Of a DNA stretch of 64,000 nucleotides, positions 62,581-64,000 are shown piece after piece. Position 1 is the first letter of the stretch; the number at the start of each line of letters is the position of its first letter. This DNA is from Gallibacter sp963634825 (GTDB taxonomy: Bacteria; Bacillota; Clostridia; Peptostreptococcales; Anaerovoracaceae), in the NCBI GenBank assembly GCA_963634825.1, contig CAVHCP010000002.1, forward strand, positions 62,001 through 126,000. Direction: 5' to 3'. The translations under genes and the position numbers were made by a program. Below the pieces are notes generated by a model. The model searched no databases, had not been told where the DNA came from, and saw only the letters and a program-made list of their open reading frames with translations.

Positions 62581-62606
62581 AAATTTCCCCCTATAACACA
62601 ACTTTT

Positions 62607-63047
62607 CTAAATGTAATACATTCCATGAAGCGAATCCTGATAATTTATATAACTTCCAACCAAATCCTGCAATGTTATTTCCGATAAAATCTGCCCCGTT
62701 GCATCATTTATCCTGTCGATTACAAGCGACTGTATAACGATCTGTTCGCCTCTAAGTCCCTGCGGATTTTCTTCTTTCTCAAGCTCATAATTCCCCTCGA
62801 TAGCAAGTATAATTTCTGCAATCGTTATATCTGCCAAATTTCTTTCTATATAATATCCGCCCTGTGAGCCCTTCACACTCTTTACAATATGAGCTTTACG
62901 AAGCGATGAAAATATCTGCTCCAAATACTGCAATGAAATTTCGTTTCGCTTTGCAATACTTGCAAGCGGTACAAGTTCATCCTTTGAATGTACCGCAAGA
63001 TCTATCATCGCCCTAAGCCCATATCTGCTTTTTTTAGAAAATTTCAA
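62607..63047 (-). CDS. Rrf2-family transcriptional regulator (CymR-like)
   Basis: 146 residues. Winged helix: YGLRAMIDLAVHSKDELVPLASIAKRNEISLQYLEQIFSSLRKAHIVKSVKGSQGGY (family opening; fragment KGSQGGYYIER is the wing). The three cluster-ligand Cys of IscR/NsrR are absent, as in CymR, the cysteine-metabolism repressor. It starts at TTG 63047 behind AAAGGAAG and follows a sulfhydrylase gene by 15 nt, which supports a role in sulfur amino-acid control. Target sites are not identified. Confidence 0.88.
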   Translation of the reverse strand: MKFSKKSRYGLRAMIDLAVHSKDELVPLASIAKRNEISLQYLEQIFSSLRKAHIVKSVKGSQGGYYIERNLADITIAEIILAIEGNYELEKEENPQGLRGEQIVIQSLVIDRINDATGQILSEITLQDLVGSYINYQDSLHGMYYI

Positions 63048-63062
63048 TTTGTCTTCCTTTCA

Positions 63063-64000
63063 TTAGCTTATCGCTTTAAATGCCTCATCAAGGTCTTGTA
63101 TGATATCATCAATATTTTCGGTGCCGATGGAAAGCCTAATTGTATTTGGCTTTATCTGTTGCTCCAAAAGCTCTTCCTCGGTGCACTGGCTGTGAGTTGT
63201 AGTCGCAGGATGGATGACAAGCGACTTAACGTCTGCAACATTTGCAAGCAGTGAAAACAGCTCTAACTCATCTATGAATTTCTGTGCCTTTAGCGAATCG
63301 CCCTTTATATCGAATGTAAATATCGAGCCACCGCCGTTTGGAAAATACTTCTTGTAGAGCTCCTGCTGTCTTGGATCAGGATCTACCGCCGGGTGATGTA
63401 CCCTTTCGACCTGCGGATGATTGTTTAAATATTCTACTACCTTTAGCGTATTTTCGACATGTCTTTCCACTCTCAGCGAAAGCGTCTCAAGACCTTGCAA
63501 AAAGATGAATGAATTTACCGGCGAGATGGTCGCTCCCGTGTCACGGAGCAAAATCGCTCTGATCTTTGTCACAAAAGCCGCAGGACCGCACGCCTCTGTG
63601 AAGCTGACGCCGTGATAGCTTGGATTTGGCTCTGTAAGTGAATCAAACTTGCCAGAAGCCTTCCAATCGAAGTTGCCACCCTCGACAATAACACCGCCGA
63701 TGCTTGTACCGTGACCGCCTATAAATTTTGTTGCCGAATGCACGACGATATCTGCGCCATATTCGATAGGTTTTATAAGATAAGGTGTTGCAAATGTATT
63801 ATCAACAACAAGCGGTATACCGTGCCTATGCGCTATATTTGCGATCTCCTCAATATCTACGACATCCGAATTTGGATTGCCAAGCGTTTCGATATAGACA
63901 GCCTTTGTATTTTCTTTGATGGCATCCTCAATTTCCTGTAAATTTTCGGGGTCCACAAATGTTGTTGTGATGCCATAATCAACAAGCGTATGACCAAGCA
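63063..64000 (-). CDS. O-acetylhomoserine sulfhydrylase-type PLP enzyme (5' end beyond the right edge)
   Basis: About 312 C-terminal residues of a Cys/Met-metabolism PLP enzyme. The PLP Lys is in VHSATKFIGGHGTSIGG, with preceding VDNTFATPYLIKP. The long region around VIVEGGNFDWKASGKF and the ending TRTHSQ-like TTTHSQCTEEELLEQQ place it with O-acetylhomoserine/serine sulfhydrylases rather than cystathionine enzymes. The frame continues open to the window edge (LVDYGITTTFVDPEN), so ATG 63956 is internal. It is upstream of, and probably cotranscribed with, the Rrf2 gene. Confidence 0.9.
   Translation of the reverse strand, partial: LGHTLVDYGITTTFVDPENLQEIEDAIKENTKAVYIETLGNPNSDVVDIEEIANIAHRHGIPLVVDNTFATPYLIKPIEYGADIVVHSATKFIGGHGTSIGGVIVEGGNFDWKASGKFDSLTEPNPSYHGVSFTEACGPAAFVTKIRAILLRDTGATISPVNSFIFLQGLETLSLRVERHVENTLKVVEYLNNHPQVERVHHPAVDPDPRQQELYKKYFPNGGGSIFTFDIKGDSLKAQKFIDELELFSLLANVADVKSLVIHPATTTHSQCTEEELLEQQIKPNTIRLSIGTENIDDIIQDLDEAFKAIS

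Noticed and set aside
62341..62606. 17-bp direct repeats CCTATAAC...ACTTTT flanking foldback copy B read as target-site duplications
   Set aside because: They are imperfect, and a related 16-mer also precedes copy A on the gene side, so the motif seems to belong to the element.

Overview
The window looks like a chromosomal stretch of an anaerobic, low-GC Gram-positive bacterium of the class Clostridia. The evidence is gene order (secDF-relA-hemZ-hisS-aspS-nadD-rsfS-leuS; rimP-nusA-ylxR-ylxQ-infB-rbfA-nrnA-truB-ribF; priA-def-fmt-yugP-rsmB-prpC-prkC-rsgA-rpe), AGGAGG-type ribosome binding sites, T-box and lysine-riboswitch control, a Bce-type peptide-sensing module and AsnA/QueH-type enzymes. 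Base composition is roughly 35-45% GC by eye. The genus cannot be fixed from the sequence; an oral or gut Eubacteriales-type organism is a guess. Nearly all genes lie on the minus strand.

Layout, left to right. (1) 1-12629: one long minus-strand operon read from a strong promoter at 12601-12629: secDF, relA/spoT, an MBL hydrolase, hemZ, hisS, aspS, a nadD-yqeK fusion, rsfS, leuS (cut by the left edge). (2) 12684-13677: plus-strand mntP, a 205-bp foldback repeat (copy A), a bidirectional terminator, tRNA-Arg(UCG). (3) 13726-18676: mrp, a BMP lipoprotein, a nitrilase-fold amidohydrolase coupled to a CoA-pyrophosphatase-type NUDIX protein, an EamA transporter, a small orphan P-loop ATPase. (4) 18696-21232: rlmN, out of its usual place, behind a three-gene accessory block (Amidase_6 protein plus two unknown small genes). 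(5) 21233-25043: cupin and ileS under an Ile T-box; the IleS has a GXHH variant of the class I signature. (6) 25080-26127: two unknown exported or membrane genes; the first carries nine GAGAA pentamers between its ATG and its signal peptide and is at present out of frame, so it looks like a phase-variable contingency locus in the OFF state. (7) 26128-31485: pnp and rpsO, then an amino-acid ABC importer under a lysine riboswitch with a readable terminator/antiterminator. (8) 31527-46363: the rimP-infB-ribF translation operon, continuing into pepP and a BceRSAB-type sensing and detoxification module. (9) 46411-60598: a 13-gene run queH-asnA-priA-def-fmt-yugP-rsmB-prpC-prkC-rsgA-rpe-ddl-thrS, linking translation, cell wall and Ser/Thr kinase signalling. 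(10) 60637-64000: a plus-strand radical SAM gene, ybaK, a candidate small RNA, foldback copy B, an Rrf2 regulator and a PLP sulfhydrylase cut by the right edge.

Most of the window is core machinery for translation, tRNA charging, stress signalling and wall synthesis. Novelty is concentrated at the accessory and intergenic points: the pentamer-repeat switch (26030-26076), the covarying foldback family (13347-13551 and 62376-62580), the sRNA candidate (62217-62335) and the accessory block upstream of rlmN. No transposase, integrase, CRISPR array, rRNA or phage gene was seen.
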